Shown here one piece after another: positions 59,475-64,000 of a stretch of 64,000 nt of DNA (within the stretch, counting starts at the first letter, position 1; every line of letters starts with the position of its first letter). The stretch is from Trematomus loennbergii (taxonomy: Eukaryota; Chordata; Actinopteri; Perciformes; Nototheniidae). A program made the position numbers and the translations under genes. The notes below the pieces were generated by a model. The model was given only the letters and a program-made list of their open reading frames with translations. It was not told where the DNA came from and did no database searches. The stretch lies in assembly GCA_012861695.1 (NCBI GenBank), contig JAAOOA010000027.1:22131356-22195355 (forward strand), given 5' to 3'.

Positions 59475-59755
59475 CAGGGATGCAAACTCATCAGGTATGA
59501 AAAAGGTGACAAGGATCCGAGCCCCCGACCCCCCGACCCCACGGAATATCGGCAGAGGATTTTAGCAGTCAGAACAACTAAAGCAGCAGTGTTAATAATA
59601 ACAGAAACGCCACAGAGTCACATCTAATAGAAATATATAAAAGCATTTATTTTAATTGTGTAGCAGTCAGTTTATAATTTTGGCAGGACTGTTGAGCATT
59701 TTTTAAATGTATTTTCATGCCTCTGTTCAAGGCTTAGTCTTTCTATCTGTATAGC

Positions 59756-60370
59756 CAGTGGTGTAAAGTAACTAAGTTCATAAACTGAACAAGTGCTATA
59801 CTTGGGTACAATTTTGAGATACTTGTACTTTATTTAAGTATTTAAATGTTTTGCTACTTTGTTCTTCTACTCCACTACTCCACACTAACTGGTGTACTTT
59901 GACTCCACTACATGTATTTAATACCTTTAGTTACTTTACAGATGTGGATGAATGATGTGAAATATAACCAAGTGTTAAATCAGACTTTAGTTCCACCTGG
60001 AGTAAATTCACAAGCTACCCTGCAGTATACAAAGTCATTCAAACTAGCTGCACCTTTACCAGCTTTGAGAACACTTTCATGATCAATCATTATAAAACAT
60101 ATCATATATATTATTCTGAAATGGACCAATCTGCACAATGACTACTTTTACTGTTGCTACTTTAAGTACATTTTTGATGAGAATACTTTTCTACTTTTAC
60201 TTGAGGAACATTTTGAATGCAGTACTTTTACTGTAACAGAGTATTCCTACACTCTGGTACTTCTACTTTTACTCAAGTACAAGATCTGAGTACTTCTACT
60301 TTTACTCTAGTACAAGATCTGAGTACTTCTACTTTAATCAAGTACAAGATCTATACTTATACCACCTCTG
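59756..60370. mobile_element. hAT-type non-autonomous element
   Basis: It starts CAGTGGTGTAAAGTAACTAA and ends TTATACCACCTCTG. The 8-bp flanks TGTATAGC (59748-59755) and TTTATAGC (60371-60378) differ by one base. The right part, about 60253-60355, is a tandem repeat of roughly 30 bp (AGTACAAGATCTGAGTACTT). The left two-thirds plus flank is duplicated in inverse orientation at 46160-46764. Confidence 0.75.
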
Positions 60371-60465
60371 TTTATAGCCTATGAAAAAAACTATTAGAAA
60401 CGAAGGCTAAAGCTAACGTTAGCAGATAGTGACAATGTATGCTAGTTAGCTAGCTCAACGATTCC

Positions 60466-60963
60466 TTAAAGGGGACCTATCATGCAAAATGCACTTTTGT
60501 ACGTCTTTTATACATGAATATGTGTCCCCGGTGTTCCAGGGAACTCACCAAGTGTCAGAAAACACAACCCTCTCTATTTTCCTCCATACCCAAATCTCTA
60601 AAAAAGGGGCTGCAACAGATCTGATAAAAACTGATCCAGATATTGAACACTGTCCTGACGTCAGGACAGTGGCACTACGGCTATTGGGCCAACTCCACCA
60701 ATCAGGAGGAGACAGCCACGGCCATTGCCGTTTGAAAGCGCTGGAGACGCTGTAGTACATATGCCAGGCCTGTAGATGGTGCTGTTCTCACAGAATCAGC
60801 CGTTGCAAAAACAGAGCTAAAAAATGTCAAATTGAGCAAAATGAGGCATGGCTAAAATGCATGATCTGTTTGGTATTTTGAAAAAAAAAAAGTATAAATA
60901 TGCCTTATATAGGTATGGTCATACACTATATTATTCAAATATAGCATGATAGGTCCACTTTAA
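60466..60963 (+). mobile_element. TTAA-bounded MITE (AAAGGGGACCTATCATGC family)
   Basis: TTAA at both tips (60466-60469, 60960-60963) with inverted ends AAAGGGGACCTATCATGC and GCATGATAGGTCCACTT. No reading frame is supported. Confidence 0.85.
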
Positions 60964-61095
60964 ATAATATTGCGGCAGAAACATTTTTCTGTTCACATCA
61001 CGCTCTGCCGCTCCAACAGGGAGCTCTAACGGAAGTGTAGTACCGCCGTTTGGCCACAAGGAATATTTTCCTCAGAGTCCGGCGCACTTCCTGGG

Positions 61096-62245
61096 GGCTT
61101 GGTATAGAGTGGCGAAGTCCCTCCCACTTACTTCCGGGGTATGGGACCTTATTTCGGAAAAATTATGCATTGAAGTCAATGGGGAGAGAAAACTTATCTT
61201 TCGATCCCGTTTGAATTGTGCCATGAATTACACATATGATGTTTGTCAATCTTAAAAAATCATTTCCATGTCAAAAAAGTCACAGTTTGTCGTGAAACTG
61301 TTGAAATATAAGACTATGAAAAATACGTAACTAGAAAGACTACAAATCCCAGAGTCGCGTAAGTGATGTCACAATTGTTTACCTCCACCATTCAGATACC
61401 TAAGATCAGCGCAATATAGATATAATCTATCTATATGGCGCTGGCTAAGATAAGATAACTTTAACAAGATGCCTGTGTGCTTAGTACCAGGTTGTTATTA
61501 TACCAGCAATGGGTATTGCTCGTTCTTTTGCTTCCCGTCTGATGAAACGACCAGGAGTGGCTTGATCAAGTTAGCTACCTAGCTAGTAGCTAGCACGTTA
61601 GTTAGCATTACAGCCTTGTCATTTTTATTAGCCTTAACATGAAGTAACATTAAGTAACCCAAAATGTTAAACAGTAAGAGTAGTAGTCATATTTCGTGAA
61701 CCCTTTGAATAGTACTGTCACCGGTGTGATCATTCTATAATACACCATTTAATTCCGGGGGAGAAATGCTAACGCTAACGTTAGCATCGGCGATCTTTTC
61801 TACTTCATGCTATCTGCACAAATGGTTGACATTAAACATTAAAACGACCAGGCAGTTCAGAGAGAATCAAAGGAAGGCAGGCAGGCAGCTTTGCATGACA
61901 TTCTTCAGGACGTGTTTCTTGTGGTGATAGTCAATCGTTTGTTGACAAGACAGTAGTGACGGCCATCTTGGTGACGTGTGTGGTTGACCAGAGATGTAGT
62001 TCATTTAGCGTTTCACACAAACAAATGTGTTACTTCACAGTTTTACGACACATTTTTTTTTTTTTTTACTTGCAAAATTATCTTTTAAATTGACAAACAT
62101 CATATGTGTAATTCGTGGCACAATTCAAACGGGATCGAAAGATAATCTTTCTCTCTCCATTGACTTCAATGCATAACTTTTCCGAAATAAGGTCCCATGG
62201 GGCTCAACCGGAAGGGGAGGGACTTCGCCACTCTATTCACACGTC
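61096..62245. mobile_element. Long-inverted-repeat DNA element with THAP remnant
   Basis: Arms of about 150 bp at 61096-61245 and 62095-62245 are inverse copies (GAGTGGCGAAGTCCCTCCC; TTATTTCGGAAAAATTATGC; TTTCGATCCCGTTTGAATTG). The core has a THAP zinc-finger start. Long inverted ends plus THAP fit the Kolobok or P superfamilies (inference). Outer borders and a target duplication were not resolved. Confidence 0.6.
61469..61582 (+). pseudogene. THAP-domain N-terminal fragment
   Basis: A 37-residue frame beginning MPVCLVPGC, then YYTSNGYCSFFCFPSDETTR, with the Cys-x4-Cys spacing and Phe-Pro typical of a THAP C2CH finger. It ends at TAG before the distal Cys-His pair, so the finger is incomplete. 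Confidence 0.55.
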
Positions 62246-62455
62246 ACAGTACCCAGGAAGTAAACAATGGAAAATGAGAAATCTCCTACGAGGCGTTTTG
62301 GGGCAGCATCGACTGTGTTAGAGTTTTAGTCGCTACAGGGTGTACTTTGAGGGTTTTTGACTCTGCAGACCATCTCATGCAGAGATTGGACTACTCATTT
62401 TCACACTGTCCAAAGAACTTGAATATTTTTGGCAACTGCTGCATAGTGTGGAGAT

Positions 62456-63389
62456 CAGAGATGGGGTCGTTACTAAAAAAAGTAATATATTACATATTAC
62501 ATATTACTTTTTAAAAAAGTAATATATTACACTACTTCGTTACTCTCTACATAAAGTAACTCGTTACTTTACTCGTTACTTTACTCGTTACTTTACTCGC
62601 AGGGCCGGCCCGCCCCTCCCTATAGGCAGATCACGCAGACTGCTAAAGTTTCAAATGTTCTCTTTAGTTCAGTTTCCATTGTCGCATAAGACTGATCCAG
62701 ATAGCTCTGAATATGGCTGTCCTCTGTCTCCTGCTATCTGTATTTTGCGCAGTATATCTCTGAACGATGCGATGGTGATTCCACTGTGCAAATGGGCAAC
62801 ATTACCTCTACTATGAAGGATGCTTCAAGCCTGTCCATCTCTGCTTTGGTTACCGGTCCTCCAAATTCTAATTTGTGCTGCTTCAGGGGTCGGCGGCGGC
62901 GCACTCACAACATCCTCACTCTGGTTCGGGGGTCCTTAGCTATTAGCTTCACCTTAGCCTGTGTTCTTTGCAGGTGTTTGTTGAGGTTTGACGTGGTGTT
63001 TGCAGCAGTGGATAACAGCTTCTGGCCTGGACACAGTTTGCACCTCACCGTCACATTCCTGTCTATTCTTCGGACGAACTCAAAATAATGGGCATACCTC
63101 CACCCCTCGGAAGTTATCGCTGACTCTGCCATGTTTATGCAGCACTGCACGTGGATATGTGGACGCGCAGATTACGTACATATAAACCTGCGGCGGAAAC
63201 CCCTCTTGTCTGTCAGTGTGATTATGACTGATTTTATAAAAGTAACGAAGTAACGCGTGTCGGGGCAATGTTAGTAACTGTAGTGTGATTACTGAATTAT
63301 AAAAGTAACGCGTTACACTACTCCGTTACCGACAAAAGTAATATTATTACAGTAACGCGTTACTGTGTAACGCGTTACACCCAACTCTG
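62456..63389. mobile_element. Non-autonomous hAT element, copy 2
   Basis: Same ends as 50219-51149 (CAGAGATGGGGTCGTTACT ... CACCCAACTCTG), with its own perfect 8-bp duplication GTGGAGAT at 62448-62455 and 63390-63397. The minus strand at 63135-62905 encodes the same BED finger (VRCKLCPGQKLL...LNKHLQRTQAK), with the last His-region residue changed to Gln. Confidence 0.92.
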
Positions 63390-63453
63390 GTGGAGATAAT
63401 ATAACAACTACGAAAACTCTAGGGACCAAATGACAACTCTGAAATGTTAACAG

Positions 63454-63948
63454 TTAAAGTGGACCTATCATGCTATATTTGAATAATATAGTGTATGACC
63501 ATACCTATATAAGGCATATTTATACTTTTTTTTTTTCAAAATACCAAACAGATCATGCATTTTAGCCATGCCTCATTTTGCTCAATTTGACATTTTTTAG
63601 ATCTGTTTTAGCAAGGGTTGATTCTGTGAGCAACAGCACCATCTAGAGGCCTGGCATATGTACTACAGCGTCTCCAGCGCTTTCGAACGGCAATGCCGTG
63701 GTTGTCTCCTCCTGATTGGTGGAGTTGGCCCAATAGCCGTAGCGCCACCGTCCTGACGTCAGGAAGTGTTCAAATCTGGATCAGTTTTTATCAGATCCGT
63801 TGCAGCCCCTTTTTTGAGATTTGGGTATGGAGGAAAATAGAGAGGGTTGTGTTTTCTGACACTTGGTGAGTTCCCTGGAACACCGGGGACACATATTCAT
63901 GTATAAAAGACGTACAAAAGTGCATTTTGCATGATAGGTCCCCTTTAA
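63454..63948 (-). mobile_element. TTAA-bounded MITE, opposite orientation to 60466
   Basis: TTAA at 63454-63457 and 63945-63948. The body is the reverse complement of 60466-60963. The pair brackets the THAP element and hAT copy 2. Confidence 0.85.
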
Positions 63949-64000
63949 ATTAGTTTATATTTTTTCAGTATGGTTGAACCAAAGTTAGTTGGCCATAATT

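Overview
The window is nuclear DNA from a teleost fish. It carries multi-exon vertebrate genes with GT-AG introns, very long (CA/TG)n microsatellites, and fish-type mobile elements: hAT, TTAA-target elements, LINEs with short-repeat tails, a tRNA-derived SINE, and a Harbinger-like and a THAP-type DNA element. The species cannot be named from this sequence. The pairing of a Rho-GDI gamma gene with rpusd1 recalls human 16p13.3, where ARHGDIG and RPUSD1 also lie.

Layout. 1-8.8 kb: no coding exon found; a TTAA-bounded element, small MITEs, a LINE remnant and a CA microsatellite. 8.8-18.3 kb: five coding exons of arhgdig (+); exon 1 was not found. Several introns hold long TG tracts, and a tRNA-Leu(UAA) gene lies antisense in the intron between the third and fourth coding exons. 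20.7-20.9 kb: possible small membrane protein (-). 23.4-26.8 kb: rpusd1 (+), complete but with a one-base deletion in coding exon 4. 27-31.6 kb: a hAT element whose transposase gene has ten coding exons, broken near its end by a 28-bp insertion. 31.6-33.2 kb: a second hAT remnant cut by a TTAA element. 33.7-36.3 kb: a Harbinger-like element with two opposed small genes.

37.1-42.3 kb (-) is the most unusual stretch. A spliced carnitine/choline acyltransferase-like gene is followed, after a stop, by a nearly intronless reading frame. That frame encodes a plant-type (Ntn) asparaginase, two HIT-like domains and a class II AsnRS-like catalytic domain. Several frame breaks mean it is either a decaying gene or a live gene with consensus errors. 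The enzymes suggest aspartate/asparagine and acyl chemistry, but no pathway can be named.

42.4-64 kb: no host gene recognised. Transposons are nested here: three BED-only hAT derivatives with perfect 8-bp target duplications, a 1.86-kb tandem array that includes LINE reverse transcriptase, a long inverted-repeat element with a THAP fragment, and several copies of a TTAA-bounded MITE.

Sequence quality. One copy of the LINE reverse transcriptase segment lacks single bases present in the other copy at at least five places. Isolated one-base deletions in rpusd1 and the asparaginase gene may therefore be assembly errors rather than mutations.
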